The notes below the pieces were generated by a model, which was not told the origin of the DNA, did not search any database, and saw only the letters and a list, made by a program, of their open reading frames with translations. A stretch of 64,000 bases of DNA from Marsupella aquatica (Eukaryota > Marchantiophyta). Every line of letters starts with the position of its first letter. Positions within the stretch are counted from its first letter, which is position 1. This document shows, piece by piece, positions 23,645 to 35,769 of this stretch. The stretch covers positions 10,044,001 through 10,108,000 of the forward strand of contig OZ316898.1 in assembly GCA_973895155.1 (NCBI GenBank), in the 5' to 3' direction. Made by a program: the position numbers and the translations under genes.

Positions 23645-26523
23645 CCTCTGCCCATTCTCATTCTACAGGAGTGTTCCTGTCATGGAAATTGAGGTCTGGA
23701 ACTGTTCTTCACTGTTGGCATGATGGAAACCTGCCCACGAAATATGAGCTGAAGGTTTTCTGAAGGTTGAGCTGACGGAAGTCAAGGCCAGTGTTTAGAC
23801 AAAAGAGGGAAAGACCTGTCCTTCTAGTAATTTGTTTAGTCTCAATCTTGTGGATTAGTATCAGATTCAAATCTCTGCTCAATTTATCATGTGTGACCGA
23901 GTTTTGGAGGAGGCTGACACGCTTCCTTCAGGGTGAAGGGCCAAAATGGCAAATCTAGGTCCATCATATGTAGAAGAGCGGAAAATCCTGTACTTCTAGA
24001 CCTATCTATAGTCTTATAAATTGAGGATAGGCATCGGATTCACACTTCTGCTGGATCTTTCATGGCTGACCAACTTTAGGACGACATTGAGAGCCTCTCA
24101 TGAAGGCTTTGTGGAACAGGACGGACGGGCAAGTGTCCATTCGGACTGCAACAGATCATGTGCTCGTAAATGTATCGAGGGATCGCTGTTGATGAATTCT
24201 CGAGCGACGGTGATGTGCGGATGGAATTCGTGTCTGACCCGACAAGGGAAGCAGAGCCTCCTCAGCGAAGCTGTATAACGCGAGTGAAAGAGCTGGAGGA
24301 AAATTGTACTTAACTGGAGTTCGACCTTGATGTTGTGACAAATGATCTTCCCACTAATCTTTTGAGATTATCCAGCAGGGTACTTTACTTATCCAAAATC
24401 CTTACGGTATGACTGCTTTCCTTGCTTGGTTCACGTAATGCGAGATGCTGTGCTCTGCTTCAAGTCGAGGAGAAGATACGTCCTAAGTCCGAAGACCGTC
24501 ACATAGATTGTCAGCAAATTGCAAGCAATGACTTTGTGTAGAGTTGAGTAGCTCTCTACACTGTAAAGCAGTTTGATTGGTCAGCGCTTAACTTGCATCT
24601 GTCATTCCTATCAGGTTTTTGAGCACCGTGATATTGGAGGAGTATTCGGAGTGTTCGACATTGAAAATCCCTCAAGGTCTGTCATGGTCACATGATCCTT
24701 TCTTGAGTTATACAGCCGAATCCTGACAAGGTGACAGGGTGCCATTAGTGGTTGGAGAAGGGTGGGCTCATGCAAAGTCTTTCCAACTGTCAATGGCAAC
24801 CCGTCACATTTTCAGGGAAAGGCTGCCAGCTTTGGCAAGGTTGATATGACTATGACACGCCTTGGGTACGGGACGGTGTTGGAGAACTGGCGAAATTGTT
24901 GCTAATATGTGTCGTAGTTCGATCGCTCGTCGCATCATTAGGATTTTATTTCTGCCTACCCTTTGTTGCAAGAGAGGAAGTTAGTGCAGATGTGGTAGTG
25001 AGCCTGTGAATTCCGTGATTGAGTCCACATATTCGAGGCGGAACCATGGCATTGGAAGGTATGGAATGATACGAGTCCCAAGACTGGGAGGGAGCAGCAC
25101 CATACCTCATTTGAGCTGTGCACCCTGATCTAGCGCTGTAGTGCGACGAGACGCATTACAAGCCTAAAGGCCAAGGGATGATGGGCACACCACCGGTGAT
25201 TCGTTGCATTCCAGACCCCCCGGGTGATGGTACCTAGGCATCAAGGTGAGATGTCTCTGCGTACTTTTATGACAAATGGAACTGATGCTACTCCCTCCTA
25301 GTCTTGGGATCGACCTCATACCATACCTCCTTCTGCCACGGATCCGACTAGCTTATCACACTTGTTCATGTGATGTTTCTATAAAGGTGTGTTTCTTCTC
25401 GCACCAGGCTCACCAATCATGATTGAGACCCATGCCAAAACACCAAGAATTGACTGAAGTGTCATTATTTTTATGAGGTGGAAATCTCTTGGTGATACAC
25501 TGAGCCTTAACCTGTTCTCAAGGAGACACTTGTTCCCTCTTAGTGGGTCCTCCACTCTTTCAGGCTTTCTGACAACAAATTGTTGAAATTGTAAGGTGCA
25601 CGTGCAAGTCCTAGTTGCATGCTAGATAAAACTCCGATGTCGAACACATTTCGTAAGGGTGAATTGAGGGTGACAGCTGGGTACTTGTAACCCTTTCGTA
25701 CAAACTTTACCCTACTCGAATAAGAGAGACTGAGCGAAATGTGCCTGCACGGTATGTTCGAAATTCGTTTGAGAAACAACGAATGGATGTTCTGTACATG
25801 CGGGCGATTGAGGCACAAATTGGAAGTGCTTGAATTCCGACAGAGTGCATGCGCGCAGCAATCGCAGTATAGCAACAGTTAGGTTCTTTCACGAAAACTA
25901 CCGTAGCTAACCATTGGGGTTGGCTCTAACCCTGCATGTAAAGAGTTGCAAGATTGCATGGTGATCAACCAATTGAGATACGCCTATGAAATAGATCAGA
26001 GGAATCTTCTACAGATCGCAGTCCACAGAAGGTGAGTGGGTAAAATTGCGACTGCCCAGAGCAAATGAGCCAGGGCCAAGAAGCCTGCCACATGGTTTAC
26101 ATAGGGAATGATGGAGGAATCATCTTTTGTATCTCCATGAGCCTCAAAAGAAAATAAAGAGTCACAGTTAAAGGCCGCCAACAATGCAACCGGCATTGGA
26201 CATTTACAACTTATTATTCGGAACGTCGTGGTTGTTGCCTGATGAATTGTGAAAGAAAATTTGAGTTCCTGCCACAATATTCTCATGTAGAAGTCGATGA
26301 ACCTCCCGGTACCCTTATCAGAGAGAACGCATGGGAAAATTGACAGATTGAACACTGTAAACGACCGTAACGTTGAAAAGATTTACAGTAGGCATCTAGA
26401 GCCAAGCTCTGTGAGAAATGCGGACCAAAACTATCTAAGACCTTTAGCTAGGCTCGATGAGTTCTTCATCCGCTTCAATGAAAGAGCACAAGAGGACTTA
26501 CTCGGTAAGGACTTACTCGGTAA
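23645..26523. other. Intergenic region after the ACB gene
   Basis: The first few hundred bases probably form the 3' untranslated region of the ACB gene. Two diverged copies of a segment with CCTGT(C/A)CTTCTAG lie near 23815 and 23990. No other gene is supported. Confidence 0.45.
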
Positions 26524-26840
26524 GTCTACTTAGTCCACGGCGCTTTTCTTGGATTCCGAATCTGCTTCCGGAATTTAGGGTCATGCCCTGTTGTGCGTCT
26601 GTCCCTTGCCGTTGTTTGAGTAAAACCATGGAGTCTACTCATTGGTCTACTAAGCTTTTCTTGGATTCTGGAATTTATGGTCATGCCCTGTTGTGCATCT
26701 GTCCCTTGCAGTTGTTGAGTAAAAACATGGAGTAAACTCATTGGTCTACTGCGCTTTTCTTGGATTCAGAACCTGCTTCCGTAACTTATGGTCATGGCCC
26801 TGTTGTGCATCTGTCCCTTGCAGTGGTTCCCTCGCAGTGG
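26524..26840. repeat. Three tandem copies of a 100-120-bp unit
   Basis: Each copy contains GCTTTTCTTGGATTC, then GGTCATGCCCTGTTGTG and TCTGTCCCTTGC. The copies start near 26524, 26645 and 26744. The short words ACTTACTCGGTA also double just before the array. Confidence 0.8.
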
Positions 26841-28181
26841 TTTGAGAATGAAGGTTGGGGTCTACAGTGCTAGGACCGTCCTCCACCGCCAGTCGATAGT
26901 TTCAGTATTCTTTTTGAGTTTTATCCAGAGTAAGGACAAGAAGTCAAGAAGGGACCTTCCGTGAAACTCACGGATGAATTTACTGTTTTTATTCTCAGTT
27001 TTCCTTTGGAACAAGTCAATGAGACTTCGCTGTTGACCAGTAGGAGGAGGAGGAATTTGAGACAGAAGGATCGTGTTCTGCCTGTCGCAAGGACTCCCCG
27101 TGGAGTACTTACGAGCAAGTAACTGCGAGGTTTGGTTACTCTTGTGATTTTGTTTGCTCCCGTTTCACTCAGCTTTGGAAGTTGGAATTCTGACGAGGAT
27201 CTCGGACTGCCCTCAATCTTTGTCTCTGACTTGCGGCAAGCGAGAGAAGAAGTGTCTTTGAGGGGGCAGGCCAGTCTCGTGCCTTCATCTTTCGATTCAT
27301 TTCGTGCTTGAACCTCTACCATTCTGGTTTGAAGCGCTTGTGGCGGGCGGAGCTAGCGTTCGCTCAACTTCGTCGGTCAAGTCTGAGGTCAGAGCAATCA
27401 ACCTGAGTCTTTGGACGGCCCACCGTCTTCCATCGTTTCTTTTTCGTTCGAAATCACAATCCGACGATCAATTTGTCTACTTTTCCATTGATAGATAACC
27501 GATTGTCATAGAAGAAAGTGTTTCTGTGCTCTGGGGGACGCGTGAGAGAACGCACCTTTCGTTTGCTTGGCGGACACGCTCCAACTGTTCAAGGTGGAAG
27601 CGAAACAATGGAGAAGGGATCGATGTAAGTCGCCTGCAATCGACGAGCAGGTGACTGAAGAGATTTCGATGAGGAACTAGACGGCATTCCCTTCAAATAT
27701 GTTTACACTTATGTTTACTGCCATATATTTGCTCAATCGCGAAGCACTTCTCGAATGGCCTTACCCCAGGCTGTTTTCTACAGTAGCCGAACTCGCCAAG
27801 CTAAGTTAGGGTGCACGGTAGTCGACTCTACATCTTGACTATTGATTCTTAAACATCCGGCCCGAGCATTAAATGTGAAAAAAAGTCGGTCGAATCAGTT
27901 CCGACCTTGTTTGTGAAGTGTACGTAAAGTGTTCCAGTATTGAAAATGGAACGATGAAGATTACGTTAGCATTCTTGAAGCTCGACCATAGTTGCGCGAT
28001 TCACTGGTCCGTCATACTCTAGAACGGATGACGGTAGTTTGGAGAATTTGAGACCAGCATAGACCGATTTCAAAGTGTTCATTTCGACGGGAGCCACGGC
28101 TGATGATCTGATTGTGGATTGTGCAGGAGATCCGACCACTGATGAGACGGGAGGAAGACTAGGGAGTACGGCTGGGAACAA
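26841..28181 (+). promoter_or_regulatory. Upstream region of the PNGase gene
   Basis: No gene of its own is supported. ATGGAGAAGGGATCGAT at 27608, followed at once by GTAAGT, could be a short 5' exon of the PNGase gene. In the PNGase frame the last stop before the ATG at 28182 lies at 28143, and CTAG at 28159-28162 could be a splice acceptor behind it. This arrangement is inferred only. Confidence 0.3.
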
Positions 28182-30017
28182 ATGGCGTCCGGGCGAGCTG
28201 TATTCCTGGACAAAGTACAAAATTATATACGTAATTGCCAAATTTATGAGGATCGCTCAGCCCAGGCTGCAGCTCTGAAGACTGTAAATGTTTCTGAACT
28301 TGAGGAGAAGGCCCTTGTTGCTTTCGCAAAGGAGGGAATATTTGAGGTCTCTGAGGACGAGTTGGAACGCGGCAAGCTACTTCAGCTCTGTTTGTGGTTT
28401 AAAAGTTCTTTCACTTGGGTTAATCAGCCACCTTGTGAGAAATGTGGAGGTGATTCATTAGGCATCGGAAGTGGTATTCCAAACTATGAGGAACGCAAGT
28501 GGCTAGGAGACAGAGTGGAGCTTTACAGATGCAAGAGGTGCTTCAGTGAAGTTCGTTTTCCACGGTATAATGATCCGAGGAAGCTTTTGGAAACCAGAAG
28601 AGGGCGATGCGGGGAGTGGGCCAATTGTTTCACATTATACTGTAGAGCACTCGGTTATCGAGCTAGATTGATCCTGGATTTTACAGATCACGTGTGGACA
28701 GAGTGCTATTTGCCTATAGTTGGACGGTGGGTGCACACTGATCCATGTGAAGGAGTGTTGGACAAGCCACTGCTGTATGAGCAGGGATGGAAGAAGAAGC
28801 TCAGCTATATCATTGGCTACAGTCACAACGGTGTAAGAGACGTAACCAAGCGCTATACAAGAAAATGGCCTGAGATCTTGACAAGGAGAAACATTTTGTC
28901 AGAGGAAGACGCAGAAGAGGTTCTTATGATGCTAAATCTGCAAATGAGGGGTGAGATATCATCCGAAAAATGGGATGAACTTGCAACGCTTGATGCACAA
29001 GAGGACGCTGAGATCACTACATCTTACCAGTCAGGAGCTCCGGTTCCCACTGAAAAGCCAATGTCAGGGCGGCAAAGTGGTTCAGAAGAATGGCGGGTTG
29101 CACGAGGTGAAATTGGAAATTCTGTTAACTCGCAGAACTCCAGTTCAGCCAACAGTGAGTGTCCAGTACGGTCGTGTGTGGATGAGCATGTGACAAATAT
29201 CAGGGAAGCGGTAGGCAGCCTCTGCTCGGATGTTACAGGGTCAGACTATTCGGTCGAGAAACTAGTTCTCACTTTGAAAGGATTGCATTCTTTTCTGATG
29301 AAGTTGAAATCCGAGCCATTCAGAACGAGAAAAGTCAAACTGGACCAACAGACCGAAGGGGCATGGTTACATCAGGGGAGTGATCAAACTATCAGTCTCT
29401 TACTTCAAGGACTATCACTTCTGGCGTCTCCACAGGAAGATGGTGAAATCTGGGTGCTAGTGGATGGAGATCCAGTGCGGACAGCACTTGCTTTGCCTGT
29501 AGCTTTGGAGCTTTTGGAGAGGCTTGTGAAGGATGTACCAAGTGAAGTCACAGTGAAATGGCTCGAGCAAGGTTCCAGAGTTTGTAAGGGTGTTGCATGT
29601 GCAAGTCGTGAGGATGCACCTTTGGGTGTTTCGTTATCAGCCTTTGATGGTCTTCACTCCACCAAATGGGAGGAGCCTAACGGAAGCAAAGGTGCGTGGA
29701 TCGTGTACCACTTGTCAGATGGTAACCGTAAAAAACTCACTGCATATGAGCTCACATCAGCAAATGACAGTCCTTCAAGGGATCCCAGTGACTGGGTGTT
29801 GGAGGGCAGTGATGACAATGGCAGATCATGGAGAATTCTGGACTCACAAAAAAGGCAGTTATTTGAGGGACGGTTTCTCAGCAAAACATATGAGATCAGC
29901 AAAGAGAAACACTTTCCATGTGATTCCTTTAGATTAAGATTCTTGGCCACACGAAACCCGGCAATCGATGACCGACTGCAACTAGGTTGCATCGACCTGA
30001 TTGCTTCCAAAGTCTGA
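28182..30017 (+). CDS. PNG1: Peptide:N-glycanase (PNGase), transglutaminase-like
   Basis: The enzyme removes N-glycans from misfolded glycoproteins exported from the ER, and plant members may also act as transglutaminases. The 611-residue frame has zinc-binding pairs CEKC (85-88) and CKRC (117-120), then the transglutaminase core with catalytic Cys143 in RCGEWANCF, His170 in DHVWTE and Asp187 in HTDPCE. DVTKRYTRKW follows. The C-terminal region (from about 490) carries the FDG-KWEEPNG and DPSDWVLEGS motifs of the discoidin-like domain found at the end of plant PNG1. Arabidopsis PNG1 is about 720 residues; about 100 N-terminal residues, ubiquitin-like in plants, are missing here. They may lie in an unseen upstream exon or be lost. 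The visible coding part has no intron. Confidence 0.93.
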   Translation: MASGRAVFLDKVQNYIRNCQIYEDRSAQAAALKTVNVSELEEKALVAFAKEGIFEVSEDELERGKLLQLCLWFKSSFTWVNQPPCEKCGGDSLGIGSGIPNYEERKWLGDRVELYRCKRCFSEVRFPRYNDPRKLLETRRGRCGEWANCFTLYCRALGYRARLILDFTDHVWTECYLPIVGRWVHTDPCEGVLDKPLLYEQGWKKKLSYIIGYSHNGVRDVTKRYTRKWPEILTRRNILSEEDAEEVLMMLNLQMRGEISSEKWDELATLDAQEDAEITTSYQSGAPVPTEKPMSGRQSGSEEWRVARGEIGNSVNSQNSSSANSECPVRSCVDEHVTNIREAVGSLCSDVTGSDYSVEKLVLTLKGLHSFLMKLKSEPFRTRKVKLDQQTEGAWLHQGSDQTISLLLQGLSLLASPQEDGEIWVLVDGDPVRTALALPVALELLERLVKDVPSEVTVKWLEQGSRVCKGVACASREDAPLGVSLSAFDGLHSTKWEEPNGSKGAWIVYHLSDGNRKKLTAYELTSANDSPSRDPSDWVLEGSDDNGRSWRILDSQKRQLFEGRFLSKTYEISKEKHFPCDSFRLRFLATRNPAIDDRLQLGCIDLIASKV

Positions 30018-30855
30018 CTTGACAATGATTGACTAATTTAAAAGCTTAATACTGGAAGGGCACATGCCGATTGCGAGTCCTGACCTTTTCATGGATTAGA
30101 GACAGAATTACTCTATGTTACAAAATAATTGTCAGATTTTCAAAATAAATTGCTTTTCGAGAAACTTGATGAGAAAGGTTGAATTGAATTCCTTTGCTGC
30201 AGGAATACAATTCTCAGTGAACTGTCAAATTGTAGAAGCTCCCAACCGTGCTGGAGGGAAAAACTGTCTCCGCATGTGAATAGGGAGAGAGCAAACAAAG
30301 ATACTAGTAATTCATGGTTGTTCAGGTGGGGACAGAGTGGTTCCAGTAAATTCTGTTTGCTACCACAAATCATTAGCAGATGGCGATGTCCATAGTGATG
30401 AATCATTTTTTATCGTATCAACCAATATTCTCTATTACATGTGTGTTTACAAATGGAAGCGTCGAGACAGGGTACATTTTCCCAACAAAGGTTTTATGTG
30501 GATTTCCATGTCATGCAGCAAGTAGTGCTCTGATGATCTGTCATGAGTTACCAGGCGCACCCAGCAGCGCCTGTGAGGTGGAAGCCATTGCTCTGCTGTG
30601 GAGAAATGAACAAAATTAGCCATGCAGCCTCTATATGCCAAACAACAAGAAATGCCAAATTAGGAGACAGGATCTATATCATTACTAACACTGCCAAAAA
30701 CAAAAACTGCAAAATTGGGAGACAGGGTCTATATCACACTACCCAGGAGCTCCTGTGAGGTGGAAGCTAATGCTGTGCTACAGAGTAATGAAGAGGAGGT
30801 GAAAGCTAATGCTGTGCTATAGAGTGATGAAGAGGATTAGACAAACAGCCCCCGT
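30018..30855. other. PNGase 3' region with decayed repeats
   Basis: The first part probably contains the PNGase 3' untranslated region. From about 30540 a GTGAGGTGGAAGC segment recurs (near 30570 and 30757), and diverged copies of the next array, with TATGCCAAA and GGGAGACAGG, begin near 30636. Confidence 0.45.
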
Positions 30856-31228
30856 CTATATCACATTGCCAAAGAACAAAATATGCCAAATTGGGAAACA
30901 GGATCCCAAAGGCGATAAGAGAGTCAATAAAGGGCAGAAAGAAGGGGAAACCTCAGGATTACAAATGAGCCAAAATGCCGGATATATTACATTGCCAAAG
31001 AACAAAATATGCCAAATTGGGAAACAGGATCCCAAAGGCAATAAGAGAATAAAGGGCAAAAACGAAGGGAAACCCAAGGATTACAAATGAGCCAAAATGC
31101 CCCATATATCACATTGCCAAAGAGGAAAATATGCCAAATTGGGAAACAGGATCCCAAAGGCATTAAGAGACTCAATAAAGGGCAGAAAAGAAGGGGAAAC
31201 CCTAGGATTACAAATGAGCCAAAATGCC
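30856..31228. repeat. Three tandem copies of a 122-126-bp unit
   Basis: Each copy carries CATTGCCAAAGA, ATATGCCAAATTGGGAAACA, GGATCCCAAAGGC, GGAAACCC and ATTACAAATGAGCCAAAATG. The copies align at 30864, 30990 and 31112. The array is open on both strands for 70-98 codons simply because the unit lacks stops, so the frames are not taken as genes. Confidence 0.88.
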
Positions 31229-32256
31229 CGACAGTTACACACACAGCATAGGAGCTAAAGCTCCACGCAACACTAAATTGCAAAGCCTGGTAAAACTCAG
31301 GAGTAAACCTAGTAGAAGGGTCGCTGGGAGATTTGCCCTAAAACCCATCATAGGAGGGTCACTAGGAGCGTCTACACTCCCTAAAACCCACAGCCTTGTC
31401 GTGTGGATTGGGGACAAGCCCATAAACAATGATAAATGTCCAGGACAGTAGATGCAATATGTCTCGTCATTCCAAGTGTGGGAGTCACAAGCCCCGGTGA
31501 TAATAGTTGGTTATCCTGGCAATAATAATTGTACATAAACAGACCTAGGTGGTGCCTAGTTTTGCACCAATCAATGACTATGGTCATCAATGAACTGAGA
31601 AATACTACTACAGCTTGACATCTCTGTTTTTCCAGATACATATTTGACTGCTCTTTCTAATATAATTAGTACTTTTCTATCTATTTCCACCATGGGTTAG
31701 GCACATTAACTCGGGCTATGGTCATCCTGCACCTGTTTGACATCGGACTATTGAAACTCCCCCCCCCCCACCCTGAATGCTTTATCTTGTTACCCCTCCC
31801 ACCTTGGGGTGAAAATCTTGCCATCAAGCAGTCCAACCTGTTCTGCTCCTACTCATCTTCAGAATATGATAGGATGTCTCCCTCCTTTGCCACCTATGGT
31901 TTATTTTGCTTCCCTATTAGTCAAACTTCTGCCCTTTTGTGCCTGGTTGGGTTGGACCTCTGGCTCCCCCCCCCCCCAGAAGGCTTTCGTCCCGGGGTTA
32001 TGTTCTGGGCCCCGCCTTTTTGAAAAGAAAAAATTAAAAGAATCAAACTTCTGCTTGCCACTGTCTATATATATTTTGCTATTTTTTTACCGTCTTCTTC
32101 ATCAACAATGTGGAACCAAAAGCAATATTTTCAAGACTACAACAACATTTTCATGCATCACCACTTTTGCTTGAAAAAGATTTCCACTCAACTGTATTTC
32201 TCAGCAAACTTTTTGTTTGACGGTATATTTAAATATACTATTCAAATACAATCATC
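31229..32256. other. Intergenic with poly-C tracts
   Basis: Runs of ten C residues lie near 31761 and 31969. No gene or transposon terminus is supported here. The 5' end of the Helitron that finishes at 32996 may lie in this stretch but could not be located. Confidence 0.4.
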
Positions 32257-32996
32257 TTGCAACCACAACACTTTCTCTTGAAAACACTTCCTCTCAACTG
32301 CATTGACCCAAAGGCAGCGACAACTTCTGTGCAACACACAGGTGTGATTGAGGCTCACCTAATGGTTGCTGACAGTATTGAGCCTCACCTTGACAATGTT
32401 GCCTCACCCCCACATCTTTGCCTTAGCTCTACATCTAAACTTGCCTTCCGCATTTTGGCCTTGCCTCAACATCTTTGCATCATTTTAACATCTACACTTT
32501 CCTCAACATCTTTGCCTCACTTTGACATCTTGCCCTCATCTCACCAACTTGCCCTTGCCTCAACATCTTTGTCTCGCCTTGACATCTTGCGCTCACTTCA
32601 ACATCTTTCCCTCTGCTTGACAGCTTCCCCTTTGCTCCACATCTTGCCTTCACCTCCACATCTTGCCCTCACCTCCACATCTTTCCCTCGCCTCCACATC
32701 TTGCGCTCACTTCAACATCTTTCCCTCTGCTTGACAGCTTCCCCTTTGCTCCACATCTTGCCTTCACCTCCACATCTTGCCCTCACCTCCACATCTTTCC
32801 CTCGCCTCAACATCTTGTCCTCTCCTTGATATCCTACCCTCACATCCCTATCTTTGCCTCTCCTTGACATCTTTTACTCACCTTGACATCTTGCCCTTGT
32901 CTCAACATCTTGCCCCTCACCTCAATGTCTTTCCCTTTCCTGGACATCTAGCCTTCACCTCTGGAATCTTTAGTGCAACACAGGGCATTGGGCTAG
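32257..32996 (+). mobile_element. Helitron 3' part with minisatellite (non-coding)
   Basis: A minisatellite of about 19 bp (words such as CCTCAACATCTTTGCCTCAC and CTTGACATCTTGCCCTC) fills about 32395-32955. A perfect duplication of a segment with TCAACATCTTTCCCTCTGCT lies inside it. The element then ends TTAGTGCAACACAGG, GCATTGGG, CTAG, followed by T. A short stem next to a CTAG-T terminus is the plant Helitron 3' signature, and two further examples in this window share the same design. No coding capacity remains. The 5' TC end was not identified. Confidence 0.7.
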
Positions 32997-33190
32997 TATC
33001 CTATAATACCTTATAAACAGGACGTTACTATACTTTACATATGTGACCCAACTCTATCCGAAGCGAGCACCAAAGCTGACCACCGGTGACTGGGGTTCAA
33101 CCCGTGATCATAATAACTGGAGTTATAATTCCCACCTTGTGAAGCAGGTTGCTCTCGTGCAGTGGTTGCTGCTGGCCACATTCAGGAGCT

Positions 33191-35769
33191 ATGGCGACCG
33201 GTGCTCTCAAGTGCCACTCTCTACCTCCCAACCTCATTTCCCCTCTCTCATTTGTGTCCAGAATTAAAAATTCGCCTCTCTCCGCCTCTATCCGAGCTGC
33301 TGCCGGATTCCCCAACTTCCCCAACTCGAGGAATGCCCGCTTATTGAAGCAGAAGCAGCAGGCAGGAGGAGCTGATCGAATCAGACATTGCCAACGACTC
33401 CCAGTGCCAAGAGCGTCGATTGGTGCGAGAACTGCATCGTCAGATTCGTCATCAGGAAAGAGCTTGGCGATGGATTCATCGACTATTGTGCCTGGCGTGA
33501 TAGTGGGAGCTGGGAGAGTTGGCCAAGCTCTGGAGAAGATGGGTGGAGGACAGGACATTGTGGTTAAGAGGGGGCAGGCAGTCCCTCCTGACAGTGAAGG
33601 CCCCATCATTGTCTGCACTCGGAATGATGCCCTGGCTGGAATCATAGACTCTGCTCCACCGTCTCGTCGGGAAGGTTTGCTGCTTTCTCATAACTTCTCG
33701 TGTTCACAATGGTAGAAACATATTCATTTAATTTTGCATTGGGTTATATCAATTGGTCTGTCCAGTAATGGGCGGTTTGTTTCTCTACTCTGTACTGAAC
33801 TCTATGTAGATATTGTCATGGCAGTTCCTCTGGAATCCAATTCATTCGGAATCGGTGAATGATCAGGATTGTCTAGTTCTCTCGGCTTTTCTCATTCTCT
33901 TGGCCTTCTGTCATCTTTTAATTTAATATCATGATTCTCCTATCCTCTCTGTCTTGCACCCTTCGTTGTCAGTGACGTATCATAATTTTCCAGTTCTTTC
34001 AGCTGTTCTTATTTCTTTCCGCCATCGCTACATTTCTACCGAATTCCCGGATCTCAGCCATGTAGCCTATAAACTTCGTTCCAGATCTCTCAAGGACTGC
34101 ATCATCACTTTTTAAGGAGTGAATTAGAAGACTCCAGTGGGACCAATTTAGGTCACCACAATGCTTTTGTTGAGAAGGGTTTAGTTTGAGGGGACTGAGA
34201 AAAGCAGCAGATTTTGTGTTTATACAGAATGGGATGCTGGAGCCATTTCTGGAGAGCAAAGGATTGGCTGATGCTACAATTGTCCTTGTCTACTTCGCTG
34301 TGGCTAAGCTTGGAGACCCCCCTATTGATGGTAAGACAGATCTGAATCCAGAAGGCCTCACTGCCGCTTCAGGGAAATGGGCTGAAGCCATAGCTACTCG
34401 GCTTCAGTCCACTGGGCTGTCTTGTAAGGTGAGTTTAAGACTCACAAATATCAGAAAGGTTTTACAGCTTTTCTCTCCAAAATAATTACAGTGTGCACAT
34501 CTATGGATCGTGGATTTGAAGTTTTCTTTCTGATTTGGCTGTGATCCGTCTGGTCTGAAGCTTGGAATGTATTGTGAAGGTGTTAGATCGTGAAGAGTTT
34601 AAGAAACCACTTCTGGAGAAGCTCATATGGATTGCAGCTTTCATGGTAGTTGGTGCGCGGCATCCTGGTGCTACAGTTGGAGCGGTCGAAAAAGAGCATC
34701 GTGATGAGGTACAGCCATATTAAATCCTTTAATGGAATATTCTGAAAATCTGACATTCAATCTTTTGGCATACTGTCACTGAAAAGTCTTTGGTTCGGTT
34801 TGTTCGAAGAGATACCCCAGATTAGTGTGTTTCATCTACGTAAGTACTTCGACATCAAGGGATTTTCGAGATGGCCATGCCTTTGTTCATTGCCTGTCTT
34901 TGTTTGTTAGGATGCCGAATTATTTTTTCTCTTACACTAGTGGCTATGCTGTAAATTCTTATTTGCAAAAAATTGCGAGCTTATATTCTTGACTGGATTA
35001 GGCCGTAGTGTCACTGGTATTTGATAGTGAATGCTCATATCATGAGAGAAATACACTGCAGGTTGTCGGCTTAATTAAAGAGCTTGCAGCAGCAGCAGAA
35101 TCTGAAAAGGACTTCAAGTTTGATGCTGGTTTGGAGGAGCGCTTGCTTTCATACGCACGTTCTGTGGCCCATTTTCCCACTGCTGTCAAAGAGGTTTGAA
35201 CCTGCCTCCGTGATGTTTTCTTGAGTTAGGGTATGAAATGTTCGACAAATATATCCCCCCATGAGAAATAGTCTCATAATTATTATTATTTGCAATCTCC
35301 GATTAGGAGTCAACACGGTGAAAACTGTTGCAGCGAATTTGTTCAATTTGCCGATGAATCAGGCAGCGAGGGCATTTGGGGAACCCTAGCTCGCCAATTT
35401 GTTTGTCCTTTTTGGCGATTTATTATTTTAGATTGAGGGCTTTCCCAACATGGTTGCCAACAAACCATGTCGCTCTCTCACCAAATTGGTTAACAAAATT
35501 GTAGAGAACAGGCTGAATGTCTGGGAACATGGTGAATATTTGTGGATTCATTTTCGGGAAACGAATGAAAGATAAACTCTTATTGAGATGCTGGCAAGTG
35601 ATATGGAAGTCTTTCTTTGGCTAACTGACGTGTGCTTGTTTTGATGCAGTTTGAGTGGAGAAACGGCTGGTTCTACAATATTTCTCAGAGAGCTATCGCC
35701 AAAGGCCAAAGCGATCCAATGCCTCTACATACCGCATGGCTGAAGGAAGTTGGGGCTATCAAAGATTAG
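33191..35769 (+). CDS. NAD(P)-binding Rossmann-fold protein with plastid-like leader (360 aa)
   Basis: Five exons, about 33191-33674, 34211-34428, 34580-34708, 35062-35193 and 35650-35769, join in phase to 360 residues. The first 80 or so are rich in Ser, Arg and Ala with few acids, like a plastid transit peptide. PGVIVGAGRVGQAL follows, with the dinucleotide motif GAGRVG at about 106-111, and then IVCTRND. Later blocks are FIQNGMLEPFL, DLNPEGLTAASGKWA, KLIWIAAFMVVGARHPGATV and HFPTAVKEFEWRNGWFY. This order resembles a conserved plant family of ketopantoate-reductase-like proteins whose substrate is not known to me. The ATG at 33191 lies in GCTATGGCG, a good plant start context; the frame is open slightly further upstream. 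The gene looks intact. Confidence 0.85.

Noticed and set aside
30809-31283. Frames of 73-98 codons on both strands
   Set aside because: They result from a tandem unit that lacks stops and show repeated peptides only.
32257-32829. 190-codon open frame of Leu, Ser, Pro and His repeats
   Set aside because: It is a translation of the Helitron minisatellite, not a protein gene.
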